From contig NZ_PHSU01000011.1 in assembly GCF_002814235.1 (NCBI RefSeq), forward strand, positions 248,001 to 312,000: 64,000 bases of DNA, given 5' to 3'. A program made the translations under genes and the position numbers. The notes below the pieces were generated by a model. The model did no database searches, was not told the DNA's origin, and saw only the letters and a list, made by a program, of their open reading frames with translations. Shown here piece by piece: positions 1 through 10,734 of this stretch; position 1 is the stretch's first letter; each line of letters starts with the position of its first letter. The stretch is from Pseudomonas sp. QS1027 (lineage in GTDB: Bacteria > Pseudomonadota > Gammaproteobacteria > Pseudomonadales > Pseudomonadaceae).

Positions 1-1
1 G

Positions 2-460
2 TTCATCTGCGTGCTGGAGCATACCTACGAGCAGTTCAACAAAGCCGAAAGCAAGCTCAAGCTGAACCTCGAGGAACCGCTGCAAGCCTTGCAGGACATG
101 GTGGCCTTCGTCTGGAACTACTACGTCAAGCACCCCGAATTCGTCGCTATCCTGAGCATCGAGAACCTGCACAAGGGCCAGCATGCGCAGCAGTCGGGCG
201 AGCTGCGCCGGCTTTCCGGTGAAGCGGTGGGCGTGCTGCGACCGATCATCGAGGCCGGTCAGGCCAAGGGCATCTTTCGCGAGGACCTGGACATCAAGCA
301 CGTGTACCTGATGATCGCCTCGCTCTGTTATTTCTATAATTCCAACCAGCACACCCTGAGCTCGTTCCTCGGTGAGCCGCTGGCGGAGAAACGCCAGCAG
401 CAGGACTGGCTGGCGTTTATCAGTGACCTGGTGGTACGCGGGGTGTTGCGCCTGCCGTAA
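2..460 (+). CDS. nicS: TetR-family regulator NicS, C-terminal part (cut by left edge)
   Basis: The open frame enters from the left edge and ends at 458-460, leaving about 152 residues. What remains is all-helical and looks like the ligand-binding half of a TetR repressor; the N-terminal helix-turn-helix lies outside the window. Identity as NicS rests on position: it is convergent with nicB in a full nicotinate cluster, where NicS is known in P. putida to repress nicAB and to respond to nicotinate and 6-hydroxynicotinate. A pair of inverted repeats upstream of nicA are candidate targets. It could be an unrelated TetR protein, since the DNA-binding half cannot be checked here. Confidence 0.72.
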   Translation, partial: FICVLEHTYEQFNKAESKLKLNLEEPLQALQDMVAFVWNYYVKHPEFVAILSIENLHKGQHAQQSGELRRLSGEAVGVLRPIIEAGQAKGIFREDLDIKHVYLMIASLCYFYNSNQHTLSSFLGEPLAEKRQQQDWLAFISDLVVRGVLRLP

Positions 461-483
461 CTCTTGTGCCCGACGCAAAACCT

Positions 484-567
484 GCAGGAGCCTGGCTTGC
501 CAGCGAAGACGGCCGGATGAGCGCCGCAAGGCTTGATGGCCTCATCGCTGGCAAGCCAGGCTCCTAC
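484..567. repeat. REPIN (paired REP hairpin) between nicS and nicB
   Basis: Two inverted copies of a REP-like core, GCAGGAGCCTGGCTTGCCAGCGA and its complement ending in GGCTCCTAC, enclose about 40 bases. The arms pair along their length, so the element folds as one long hairpin in the gap between two convergent genes. The core differs slightly (CCTGG for CCGGC) from the other copies in this window. Confidence 0.85.
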
Positions 568-598
568 AGGTTCGCAGTGTGGCAATTAACAGCGTTCG

Positions 599-3500
599 TC
601 AGTGCGTACCGGGATTGGCGCGTACATGCGCCACCGTTTTCTCCAGCCCTTGCCACACCGGCGCCTCACCGGCAAACCGGCTGCGCAGATACGCCGCCAA
701 CTCCGCCACCTGGGTATCCGACAAGCTGTCCTTGAACCCCGGCATATAACCCAGGTCCCGGGTCGCCGGATTCTGGATACCCTGCAGGATCACCTTGAGC
801 AGATTGTCCGGCACATCGCTGTGCACATTGCTGTTGGTCGCCAGCGACGGGCTGACCCCGAACAACTTCGGCCCCAGTCCATCGGCATGGCAGCCCTGGC
901 AGGAACCTTCGAACAGTCGCTGACCGTTGCTCAATGAGAGCTTCACCTCAGGCACCACCTTCTGCGCAGCGGCCACCGGCCGGGTCGCCTTCTCCACCAC
1001 CTGCGCTTCGGCCTGCGCCCCATTGAGCGACGCCAGGTACACCGCCATCGCCCGCACATCCTCTTTCGGCAATTTCGCCAGCTCAGTGACCACCGGCCCC
1101 ATCGGCCCCGTCGCCACGCCATGGGCATCGGAGTAACCGGTGCTCAGGTAGCTGAACAACTGATCCTCGGTCCACGGCGTCGGCGCCTTCGACAAACCGT
1201 TCAACGCCGGCGCTTCCCAACCATCGACCATCGCCCCGCCCAAAAACGCCGCCCCGCCCTTCTCCGCACCGAGGAGATTGCGCGGCGAATGACAGGCCGC
1301 GCAGTGCCCCAACCCGTTGACCAGATAAGCCCCGCGATTCCACTGTTCACTGCGCTGCGGCTGCACCTGGATTTCCCCCTTGCGCAGGAACAGCGCATTC
1401 CAACCCGCCATCAACGGCCGCTGGTTGAACGGAAAACTCATCGCGTTGGCCTTGGCCGGCTGGCTGACCGGCGCCTGGGACATCAGGTAGGCATACAGCG
1501 CCTGCATATCGGCATCGTTGATATTGCGAAACGCCGTATAGGGAAACGCCGGATACAGGTTGCGCCCATCGCGGCCGATCCCGTCGCGCATCGCCCGCTC
1601 GAAGGCCGGATACGACCAGCTGCCGATGCCGGTCTTCGCATCCGGGGTGATATTGCTGCTGTAGAGCGTGCCGAACGGCGTCTCCATCGCCAACCCGCCG
1701 GCATTGGTCGCGCCACCCGGCGCCGTGTGGCACACCGCGCAATCGCCGACCGCCGCCAGCAAGCGCCCGCGCTCCAGGGTTGCGGCCGACCAGGTCCCGG
1801 CACTGGGCGGTGCAATGGGCGCGATCTCACCATGCCAGGGCCACGCCGTGGCGGCCATGCCGAGCAGCGCACCGAAGGCAGCGAACAACGAGCCGAACAA
1901 CCATTTCGAACGTTTCTCCGGCGACTTCGGCGGATCCCCGGCGGTCCCGGCATTGAGCGCCTGCAATACCCGCTCGGGGGTAATCGGCAGCTCGCGAAAA
2001 CGAATCCCGGTGGCATCGAAGATCGCATTGGCAATCGCCGCCGCACTCGGCACCGAGGCCGATTCGCCGGCCCCCATGGGCGGCTCGCTCTGGCGCGGCA
2101 TCATCAGCACATCGATCTGCGGCACCTCGGGAAAGGTCAGGATCGGATAACCGCCCCACTCCTTGCTCGTCACCGTCGATTCCTCGAAGGTCACCCGCTC
2201 CTTGAGCACCCGGCTGGTGGACTGGATCACGTTGCCGTGAATCTGATGCCGCACCCCGTCGGGGTTGATCATCATCCCCGAGTCATGGCCGATCACCACC
2301 CGGGTCACCGACACATCACCGGTCTGCCGGTCCACCGCGACATCGGCGACCCAGGCCGCCCATGCCGCGCCGAAGCCGGGAAATTTGCTGTGGATATAAC
2401 GCGCATAGGCAAAACCGCGACCGCGCAGCAGATGGTCTTCGTTCGGCGTTTGCATCGGCGCGGTGCGCGGGGTCCAGCCGGCCCGTTCGGCGGTGGATTT
2501 CACCAGGTCCACGGCCCGCTGGTCCGGCAGGTAGCGCAGGCGATATTCCACCGGATCGACCCCGGCGGCGAAGGCCAGTTCGTCGATATAGGACTCATGG
2601 GCAAAGGTGTTGGGCAAGGCCGACACGCCGCGCATCCACGACGCCCGGACAATCGGCGACATGTCGTTGATGCTGACCCGCATATGCTCATAGGCATAAG
2701 GCGGGATCGACGTACGGTCGCCCATTTCGAACATCGCCGCCACCGGCTCGACCCGCCCGGTCAGCAGCAGGGCCAGGGTCGGTGCGCCGTTGGACGGGTA
2801 GCTGGTCTCGAAGTCGTAGGCCGCCACACTGCCGTCGGCATTCAGGCCGCCATCGATATCCATCAATTGCGCCGTGCCCTTGGGTTCCCAGGCGTGTTCC
2901 TGATCGCGGGTCAGTTGCACCCGCACCGGCTTGCCCACGGCGCGGGACAGCAACAGGGCGTCGGCACAGACGTCATCGGCGCAGTTGCGACCGTAGCAGC
3001 CGGAGGCCTCCATGCGGATGATCTCGATACGTTCTTCCGGGTACTCCAGCAGCCAGGCCAGGTCGGCCCGCAGCAGGTGCGGATTCTGGCTGCCTGACCA
3101 GACCCGGATGCCCTCCTCGTGATAATCCGCCAGGCCACAGGACGGGCCGATGGAAGCGTGCATCTGATAGGGCCAGAGGTAGGTGCGCGGCATGCGCTGG
3201 CTGGCACCGGCGAGTGCGGCATCGACATAGCCCTGGTCCAGCACCGTGCGCTTGATCCGCGGATTGTCACGGATCGCCTGCTCGACATCGCTCAAATCCG
3301 GCAGTTTCTGCGTCCAGTCCTTCCAGCGCACCCGCAGTTCCCGCGCGGCCTTCGCCGCCTGCTCTTCACGCAACGCGACCACCCCGACAAAGTCGCGGAT
3401 CACCACCACCGCGACGATCCCGGGGATATGGGCGATGGACGACTCATCGACCTCCAGCAGGCTGTTGCCGACAAAGTCGCCGCTGTCGAAACCGGCATAG

Positions 3501-4174
3501 GGTGGGCGCACGACCCGACCGTGGAGCATGTCCGGCACGCGCATGTCATGGACATAGATCAGCTCGCCGGTGGCCTTGGCCGGGATATCCACCCGCGCCG
3601 TGCCCTTGCCCACCAGCCGATAGTCTTCGGCCGGCTTGAGCGGCGCACTGCCGCTGATGCGCAACTCGTCATGCTCGCCCGCTACCAGTTCGCCGTAGCT
3701 CAAGGCCCGACCGTCCGCCGCCTTGACGATACCGCGTTCGACCCGCAGCGCTTCCACGCTCACCGACCAGCGTCCGGCTGCCCGCTCCAGCAGGAAGCGC
3801 CGGGCTTCGGCCGCGGCATTGCGCAGGGGAATCGCGGAAATCTGCAGGGTCGCGCTGGCAATGGTCGCGCCCTGGTTAGGCGCGCGCTCGGTGTCGCCGA
3901 GCACCATGCACACCTGCTCCACCTCCAGGTCCAGCTCTTCGGCGACGATCTGCGCCAACGAGGTGCGAATGCCGGTGCCCAGGTCCACATGGCCGTTGAA
4001 GGCATAGACGAGGCCGTCGTCGTTGACCGCGATAAACAGCCCCAGCTCCTTGGGTTTGACCACCGGCGTGCCGCCCTTGGCCACCGGCCCCGAGGGCGGC
4101 AGGATATCGTCGACGATCAGCAGCACGCCGGTCTTGGCCAGCCATTGGTCGCGGGTGGGGATGGCGTCGCTCAT
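599..4174 (-). CDS. nicB: Nicotinate dehydrogenase, molybdopterin and cytochrome c subunit
   Basis: Catalytic large subunit of nicotinate 6-hydroxylase, which turns nicotinate into 6-hydroxynicotinate with NicA and passes electrons to the respiratory chain. The 1191-residue protein has a xanthine-dehydrogenase-type molybdopterin region over roughly residues 1-720, a single membrane segment near 745-770, and three C-terminal cytochrome c domains. The haem motifs CAVCH, CAACH and CQGCH lie near residues 811, 956 and 1090. This fused layout is typical of NicB. I place the start at 4174 (MSDAIPTRDQ), 16 bases after the nicA stop; the longer frame to 4213 would overlap nicA. It is co-transcribed with nicA. 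Confidence 0.95.
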   Translation of the reverse strand: MSDAIPTRDQWLAKTGVLLIVDDILPPSGPVAKGGTPVVKPKELGLFIAVNDDGLVYAFNGHVDLGTGIRTSLAQIVAEELDLEVEQVCMVLGDTERAPNQGATIASATLQISAIPLRNAAAEARRFLLERAAGRWSVSVEALRVERGIVKAADGRALSYGELVAGEHDELRISGSAPLKPAEDYRLVGKGTARVDIPAKATGELIYVHDMRVPDMLHGRVVRPPYAGFDSGDFVGNSLLEVDESSIAHIPGIVAVVVIRDFVGVVALREEQAAKAARELRVRWKDWTQKLPDLSDVEQAIRDNPRIKRTVLDQGYVDAALAGASQRMPRTYLWPYQMHASIGPSCGLADYHEEGIRVWSGSQNPHLLRADLAWLLEYPEERIEIIRMEASGCYGRNCADDVCADALLLSRAVGKPVRVQLTRDQEHAWEPKGTAQLMDIDGGLNADGSVAAYDFETSYPSNGAPTLALLLTGRVEPVAAMFEMGDRTSIPPYAYEHMRVSINDMSPIVRASWMRGVSALPNTFAHESYIDELAFAAGVDPVEYRLRYLPDQRAVDLVKSTAERAGWTPRTAPMQTPNEDHLLRGRGFAYARYIHSKFPGFGAAWAAWVADVAVDRQTGDVSVTRVVIGHDSGMMINPDGVRHQIHGNVIQSTSRVLKERVTFEESTVTSKEWGGYPILTFPEVPQIDVLMMPRQSEPPMGAGESASVPSAAAIANAIFDATGIRFRELPITPERVLQALNAGTAGDPPKSPEKRSKWLFGSLFAAFGALLGMAATAWPWHGEIAPIAPPSAGTWSAATLERGRLLAAVGDCAVCHTAPGGATNAGGLAMETPFGTLYSSNITPDAKTGIGSWSYPAFERAMRDGIGRDGRNLYPAFPYTAFRNINDADMQALYAYLMSQAPVSQPAKANAMSFPFNQRPLMAGWNALFLRKGEIQVQPQRSEQWNRGAYLVNGLGHCAACHSPRNLLGAEKGGAAFLGGAMVDGWEAPALNGLSKAPTPWTEDQLFSYLSTGYSDAHGVATGPMGPVVTELAKLPKEDVRAMAVYLASLNGAQAEAQVVEKATRPVAAAQKVVPEVKLSLSNGQRLFEGSCQGCHADGLGPKLFGVSPSLATNSNVHSDVPDNLLKVILQGIQNPATRDLGYMPGFKDSLSDTQVAELAAYLRSRFAGEAPVWQGLEKTVAHVRANPGTH

Positions 4175-4190
4175 GGTCGTCGATCCTGGT

Positions 4191-4667
4191 TCAAGGCAAT
4201 GGACGGGCGGCACGCAGCACCGCGCGAAGGATTTCGATATGGGTGCCGCAACGACAGAGATTGGCCGACAGTTCCTGGCGGATCTGCGCTTCGCTGGGGT
4301 GCGGGATGCGGTCGAGCAAGGCCTTGGCGGTCATGATCATGCCGTTCAGGCAGTAGCCGCACTGGGCCGCCTGCTCGTCAATAAAGGCCTGTTGCACCGG
4401 GTGCGGCGCTTCGCGGCTGCCGAGGCCTTCGAGGGTGACGATCTGCCGGTCCACGGCGCCGGCCAGGGGAAACACACAGGAGCGCGCGGCCACGCCGTCG
4501 ACGATCACCGTGCAGGCGCCGCACTCCCCCAGGCCACAGCCGTATTTGGGACCGTTGAGCCGCAGGTCGTTGCGCAGCACCAGCAACAGCGGGGTATCGG
4601 CCATGGCCGTCACCGAATGGCGTTGGCCGTTGACCTCAAGGGCTACCGTGATTTCCTGCGTCGTCAT
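4191..4667 (-). CDS. nicA: Nicotinate dehydrogenase, 2Fe-2S subunit
   Basis: Small iron-sulfur subunit of nicotinate hydroxylase, 158 residues, relaying electrons from the NicB molybdopterin to its haems. It has the plant-ferredoxin-like cluster motif CGLGECGAC and the second cluster motifs CGYCLNG and CRCGTH, in the order usual for the xanthine oxidase small-subunit family. The start at 4667 (MTTQEITV) is preferred over 4685, which would place it within the operator-like repeat and has no ribosome site. It is first in the nicAB operon, and two inverted repeats at 4688-4706 and 4756-4774 lie just upstream. Confidence 0.95.
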   Translation of the reverse strand: MTTQEITVALEVNGQRHSVTAMADTPLLLVLRNDLRLNGPKYGCGLGECGACTVIVDGVAARSCVFPLAGAVDRQIVTLEGLGSREAPHPVQQAFIDEQAAQCGYCLNGMIMTAKALLDRIPHPSEAQIRQELSANLCRCGTHIEILRAVLRAARPLP

Positions 4668-4687
4668 GGATTGCGCTCGCTTCATTT

Positions 4688-4706
4688 GATGAAGTAACCA
4701 CTACAT
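4688..4706. promoter_or_regulatory. Operator-like inverted repeat proximal to nicA
   Basis: GATGAAGTAACCACTACAT contains the imperfect palindrome ATGAAGT-N4-ACTACAT. It recurs 68 bases away with the central four bases complemented (AACC here, GGTT there), so each strand carries the core AGTAACCACT once. Its position at the nicAB promoter makes it a candidate NicS (TetR) site; the assignment is inference. Confidence 0.6.
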
Positions 4707-4755
4707 TAAAAGGGCGTGGGTCGAGGACTATGTCTCCTGACGACACACTTTTTTC

Positions 4756-4774
4756 GATGAAGTGGTTACTACAT
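4756..4774. promoter_or_regulatory. Operator-like inverted repeat distal to nicA
   Basis: GATGAAGTGGTTACTACAT is the second copy of the repeat at 4688-4706 and has the same outer half-sites. Two sites 68 bases apart, in opposite orientation around the promoter region, would suit dimeric repressors binding side by side or looping. NicS is the likely ligand. Confidence 0.6.
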
Positions 4775-4846
4775 GAAGGGAGAGCAAGAAGAGTGCCAGT
4801 TGGACTTTCAGGCGTCCAACCAGGCCGCTGGCGAAACATAAAACCT

Positions 4847-4933
4847 GTAGGAGCCGGCTTGCTGGCGATAGCGGTTTATCAGGCAACGGCGATGTCGACC
4901 ATCAGATCGCATCGCCAGCAAGCCAGCTCCTAC
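4847..4933. repeat. REPIN between nicA promoter and nicR
   Basis: GTAGGAGCCGGCTTGCTGGCGAT is paired with a near-complementary copy ending GCCAGCTCCTAC. The inner spacer resembles that of the element at 21219-21305 (shared GGCGATGTCGAC/GGCAGTGTCGAC and CAGATCGCATCGCC stretches), so these two elements share a common origin as whole units. Confidence 0.88.
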
Positions 4934-5022
4934 AAGGGTCTGTGCACCAGGGTATTTCGCGGTGAATACACATACGGCGTCCCGACAAGCTCCGCGCCAC
5001 ACAGGCCCGCATCCAGAAAGGA

Positions 5023-5472
5023 TTATTCGTCGCGGTCGTCGATCATCTTGCGCAGCAGGAACAGCACCGCGACCTGTTCGGCGGGATTGAGGTTGCTCAT
5101 GGTCAGTTCACTGATCTTCGCCGCGCAGGGCACGGTCTGCTGCACCAGCCGGCTGCCGGCCTCGGACAAACCGACGATAACCTTGCGCCGGTCTTCGGGA
5201 TCGGGCTCCAGGGTGATCAACTCACGCGCCCTGAGCCGCTCGACGATGCCGCGAATGGTTGCCTGGTCCACGGCGGTGGCCTTGACCAGTTCGGTCAGGG
5301 AGCTGGGGCCGTGATCGCGCACCGCGCACAGGGTGACGAACTGCACGGCGGTGAGCTGCGAGTCGCCGACATTCTGCTGGAAGATCGCCATATGCCGCTG
5401 GTAGGCCTTGCGCAGCAGGTGGCCGACTTGTTCGGAAAACACATAAGGGTTGGAATCAGGAGTATCCGGCAC
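5023..5472 (-). CDS. nicR: MarR-family regulator NicR
   Basis: Repressor of 149 residues with a MarR winged helix: an N-terminal dimerisation helix, the recognition region near residues 55-85 (TAVDQATIRGIVERLRARE), and the wing DPEDRRKVIVGL. In P. putida NicR controls nicX and nicC promoters and responds to 6-hydroxynicotinate. It is transcribed in the same direction as nicX, separated from it by a REPIN-type hairpin. Candidate operators, AGCGTATACAC, occur twice in the nicX-nicC divergent region. The start at 5472 is the only ATG consistent with the family N-terminus. Confidence 0.88.
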   Translation of the reverse strand: MPDTPDSNPYVFSEQVGHLLRKAYQRHMAIFQQNVGDSQLTAVQFVTLCAVRDHGPSSLTELVKATAVDQATIRGIVERLRARELITLEPDPEDRRKVIVGLSEAGSRLVQQTVPCAAKISELTMSNLNPAEQVAVLFLLRKMIDDRDE

Positions 5473-5554
5473 GGCAGGCTCGAAAAGGCGAGGAGGAATG
5501 GGCAGGCATGATGGACAGATTGTGGGAGGGACTCAAGTGTGAGGTTGTCTGACA

Positions 5555-5657
5555 GGGCCCCTTCGCGGGCAAGCCCTGCTCCTACAGTTTCGCGTCGTAC
5601 ACAGATTTTGCGCATGGCACAAAACTGTAGGAGCAGGGCTTGCCCGCGAAGGGGCCC
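5555..5657. repeat. REPIN of a second sequence type between nicX and nicR
   Basis: GGGCCCCTTCGCGGGCAAGC...CTCCTAC faces its complement GTAGGAGCAGGGCTTGCCCGCGAAGGGGCCC. The core (GAGCAGGGCTTGCCCGCGAAG) differs from the GCCGGC type elsewhere in the window, and the copies are arranged with the GTAGGAG ends facing each other. Confidence 0.85.
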
Positions 5658-5702
5658 GCAAGACCACCAAAAGCCTCACTGACAGCCCCCTCCGTCCCAG
5701 AC

Positions 5703-6755
5703 TCAGCGAGCCCGCGACGCCTCCGGCGCCACCACATCGCCGCCGATCACCACCGCCTGGTCATCCAGGTACACATCGCAATGGCGCAACGGAATGTCCA
5801 TATGGCACGGCGTCTTGCGCGTCCCGCCGACCTCGGTATTCGGCCCGGTGGAGAACAGGAAGTTGCCATAGAACGCCCGGGCATCCATGCACATGCCGTC
5901 GTTCTTGTCGTGCAACCCCATCGCCGTCCACTGCGCCCGCGGCTGCAGGCCCCAGCCGATATGGGAGATGCCATACACCTCGGGATCATTGAAATACTTC
6001 ATGTAGTCACGCAGGTACTCGGCCTCGAAACCACCGTGGATCGAGGTGATAAACCCCTTCTCGATCTCCAGGGTGATCTTCTCCCGGGTGTAGGTCTTGA
6101 ACGGCAGCAGGATATCGCCGACATCCAGCACCAGCACGCCCTCGGCGGTTTCCTCGTTCGGCCAGGAGAACAGAAAGCCGCTCGGCCAATGGTCCCAACG
6201 CCCCGGCTCATCGGCAAAACCATACTCGGTCACCGACGGATACTGCCCCAGCGCCGCGCGGAAATCGCTGCCGGCGCGGGAGGTCACATGGATCGAACGG
6301 GCCTTCTTCAACAGCTCTTCCGCCGCCAGCACCCGCACCTTGTCCGCCTCGGTCGGCAGCATCCGCGCCAGCACTTCCGGCGGTTCCACCGCCAGCAGGA
6401 TGCGCGTGCCGGTCTTGAGGATCTGCTCCTGTTCCGGCGAGTGCAGCAACATCATCGTGTCGACGATCAGATCCGCCGCTTCCAACGCCCGCTGCGCGGC
6501 GATATTGCCGGTCAGCGCGGTGTCGCCACAGTAGGCGGTCATGTCGTTGCCCATGGCCGTCGGGTGGTTGAACGACGGTAATTCCACCGCGTACACCTTG
6601 GCCCCCAGGCGCTGCGCCGCCTCCATCGCCGAACGCACGGTGCGCGGATCGGAGTAATGGCTCTTGAGCACCGCGACACTCTGGGTCGAGTCGACTTTCG
6701 ACAGCTTCAACACGTGCTCAAACATTTGCGTCAGTTCGCAATCACTTACCGGCAT
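5703..6755 (-). CDS. nicX: 2,5-dihydroxypyridine 5,6-dioxygenase
   Basis: Mononuclear iron(II) ring-cleavage enzyme that opens 2,5-dihydroxypyridine to N-formylmaleamate. The 350-residue length matches known NicX, and the sequence resembles M29 aminopeptidase-like proteins, as NicX does. I see candidate metal-ligand stretches near the C-terminus (GISHIGWG, GTRKTPCHMDIPLRHCDVYLD). The start at 6755 (MPVSDCELTQ) has the ribosome site GGAGAGAGG six bases upstream; the longer frame to 6788 does not. It diverges from nicC across a 311-base control region. Confidence 0.93.
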   Translation of the reverse strand: MPVSDCELTQMFEHVLKLSKVDSTQSVAVLKSHYSDPRTVRSAMEAAQRLGAKVYAVELPSFNHPTAMGNDMTAYCGDTALTGNIAAQRALEAADLIVDTMMLLHSPEQEQILKTGTRILLAVEPPEVLARMLPTEADKVRVLAAEELLKKARSIHVTSRAGSDFRAALGQYPSVTEYGFADEPGRWDHWPSGFLFSWPNEETAEGVLVLDVGDILLPFKTYTREKITLEIEKGFITSIHGGFEAEYLRDYMKYFNDPEVYGISHIGWGLQPRAQWTAMGLHDKNDGMCMDARAFYGNFLFSTGPNTEVGGTRKTPCHMDIPLRHCDVYLDDQAVVIGGDVVAPEASRAR

Positions 6756-6824
6756 TTTCCTCTCTCCTCTTCGCTCGCGCTGCACCAAGTCGAGGCGCGA
6801 CGCTTCAGTCTAGTGCGTTTTTAT

Positions 6825-6835
6825 AGCGTATACAC
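6825..6835. promoter_or_regulatory. NicR operator candidate on the nicX side
   Basis: AGCGTATACAC contains the palindrome GTATAC and lies 70 bases upstream of the nicX start. An identical copy at 6999-7009 lies 58 bases upstream of nicC. Repetition of an 11-base palindromic motif at two divergent promoters next to a MarR gene supports an operator role. Confidence 0.65.
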
Positions 6836-6991
6836 CATTTAATATCGATAAGACCTGAATTCACAGCGCTCTGCAAGCAGCAGACCAAAACGTTACCAAC
6901 CCACACACACCCAATAAAAAAAGGTTACTTAGCGTTACCAAAGGCTGAAACCAGTAAAAATTTAATTTTTATCGCGGATCTTCTCTTTTGA

Positions 6992-9021
<2,030 letters not shown>

Positions 9022-9037
9022 ACAACACACAAACCTT

Positions 9038-9119
9038 GTAGGAGCCGGCTTGCTGGCGATGGCGACCAACCAGACGATGCAAGGCTCACAGGCCTGATCG
9101 CCAGCAAGCCGGCTCCTAC
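9038..9119. repeat. REPIN inside the nic operon, between nicD and nicE
   Basis: GTAGGAGCCGGCTTGCTGGCGAT and a perfect inverted partner lie within the 140-base gap between nicD and nicE. Because the genes on both sides are co-directional, the hairpin would be present in the mRNA and could set the stability of the upstream or downstream segment. Confidence 0.9.
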
Positions 9120-9161
9120 AGAGTGATGTGTGACCTGAATCATCGATTTAAGGAGACAAGC

Positions 9162-9914
9162 ATGATCAAGCCCTACCGTATCGGTCAGATCGTACCCAGC
9201 TCGAACACCACCATGGAAACCGAGATCCCGGCGATGCTCAACGCACGCCAGGCAATCCGTCCGGAACGCTTCACCTTTCACTCCAGCCGCATGCGCATGA
9301 AGCAGGTGCGCAAGGAAGAGCTGGCGGCCATGGACGGTGAATCCGACCGTTGCGCCGTCGAGCTGTCCGACGCCAAGGTCGACGTACTGGGCTACGCCTG
9401 CCTGGTGGCGATCATGGCCATGGGCCTGGGCTATCACCGCCAATCCGAAGCGCGCCTGCGCAAGGCCACCGCCGACAACGACGCCAACGCTCCGGTGATC
9501 ACCAGCGCCGGCGCCCTGATCGAAGGCCTGAAAGTCATGGGTGCCAAGCGCATCGCGATTGTCGCGCCGTACATGAAGCCGCTGACCGAACTGGTGGTGA
9601 ACTACATCCGCGAAGAAGGTTTCGAGGTGGTCGACTGGCGCGCCCTGGAGATCCCCGACAACCTCGAAGTGGCCCGCCACGACCCGGCCAACCTGCCAGG
9701 CATCGTCGCCGGCATGAACCTGGAGGGCGTCGATGTGATCGTGCTCTCGGCCTGCGTGCAGATGCAGTCGCTGCCGGCGGTGGCCAAGGTCGAGGCACAG
9801 ACCGGCAAGCCGGTACTGACCGCCGCCATCGCCACCACCTACGCCATGCTCAAGGCCCTGGACCTGGAGCCGATCGTGCCCGGTGCCGGCGCCCTGCTCT
9901 CCGGCGCGTACTGA
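9162..9914 (+). CDS. nicE: Maleate cis-trans isomerase
   Basis: Cofactor-independent racemase-type enzyme that converts maleate to fumarate, the last step of the pathway before central metabolism. The 250-residue protein has the family motif PSSNTTMETE near the start and the two catalytic cysteines at about 80 (LGYACLVA) and 198 (VLSACVQMQ). The start at 9162 follows AAGGAG; the longer frame from 9123 begins within REPIN-adjacent sequence. nicF follows 15 bases downstream. Confidence 0.93.
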   Translation: MIKPYRIGQIVPSSNTTMETEIPAMLNARQAIRPERFTFHSSRMRMKQVRKEELAAMDGESDRCAVELSDAKVDVLGYACLVAIMAMGLGYHRQSEARLRKATADNDANAPVITSAGALIEGLKVMGAKRIAIVAPYMKPLTELVVNYIREEGFEVVDWRALEIPDNLEVARHDPANLPGIVAGMNLEGVDVIVLSACVQMQSLPAVAKVEAQTGKPVLTAAIATTYAMLKALDLEPIVPGAGALLSGAY

Positions 9915-9929
9915 TCGAGGAACCTCGCC

Positions 9930-10562
9930 ATGAGCGAACAAAGCGCCAATGACAATTACCAGGGCGTCTGGGGCCAGCGGATCGGCTTCGGCCAGAAACC
10001 GGCCCTGCTGATGATCGATTTCATGCAGGGCTACACCACCGAGGGCGCGCCGCTGTTCGCCCCCGGCGTGGTCAGCGCCGTGGCCGAAAGCGTCGAGCTG
10101 CTGGACTGCGCCCGCCATCACGGCGTTGCGGTGGTGCACACCAATATTCGCTACCATCCGGGGCATTTCGCCGACGGTGGCATCTGGGTGCGCAAGGCGC
10201 CGGTGATGAAGGACATGGTCGAAGGCAATCCGCTCGCGGCGTTCTGCGAAGCGGTGTTGCCGCTGCCGTCGGAAGTGGTGATCAGCAAGCAGTACGCCAG
10301 TGCGTTTTTCGGCACCAGCCTGGCCTCGCAGTTGCACGCCCAAGGCATCGATACCGTGGTGCTGGCCGGTTGTTCCACCAGCGGCTGCATCCGCGCGACA
10401 GCGGTGGATGCCGTGCAGCACGGTTTCAGGACCATCGTGGTACGTGAATGCGTGGGCGACCGCCATTCGGCGCCCCATGAAGCGAATCTGTTCGACATCG
10501 ACAGCAAGTACGGCGATGTCGTCAGCAAACAGGAAGCGATCTCGAAGTTCCAGGGAGCTTGA
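9930..10562 (+). CDS. nicF: Maleamate amidohydrolase
   Basis: Isochorismatase-fold cysteine hydrolase of 210 residues that releases ammonia from maleamate to give maleate. Catalytic residues are visible as Asp30 (LLMIDFMQGY), a lysine near 120 (VVISKQYAS) and Cys153 (TSGCIRATAVD). The ribosome site GAGG precedes the ATG by 10 bases. It lies between nicE and nicT in the same direction, consistent with one operon. Confidence 0.92.
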   Translation: MSEQSANDNYQGVWGQRIGFGQKPALLMIDFMQGYTTEGAPLFAPGVVSAVAESVELLDCARHHGVAVVHTNIRYHPGHFADGGIWVRKAPVMKDMVEGNPLAAFCEAVLPLPSEVVISKQYASAFFGTSLASQLHAQGIDTVVLAGCSTSGCIRATAVDAVQHGFRTIVVRECVGDRHSAPHEANLFDIDSKYGDVVSKQEAISKFQGA

Positions 10563-10734
10563 CCGCAGAACCGTGCCACAGAGCATGGTCGCGTAAAAAA
10601 CTGAGCGTCGCCTCCGTGCGGAGCGTGACGCCCAGTCTTCTGACACTGCCTTTGGAAGCCGCCTTTACCGCGCTCCAGAGTGCTGGAAAAAGCGGCTGTA
10701 ATAAAAACCATAAGTCACCGCCAGGAGACAACCA

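Larger units (their letters stand above)
4668..5022. other. nicA upstream region between nicA and nicR
   Basis: These 355 bases carry the nicAB promoter region with two operator-like inverted repeats (4688-4706 and 4756-4774) and a REPIN (4847-4933). The open frames across it run antisense to nicR and lack ribosome sites, so I see no gene. Confidence 0.7.

Noticed and set aside
1121..3097. A 658-codon frame antisense to nicB
   Set aside because: Its Arg/His/Gly-rich composition is that of a shadow frame, and nicB is clearly the real gene.
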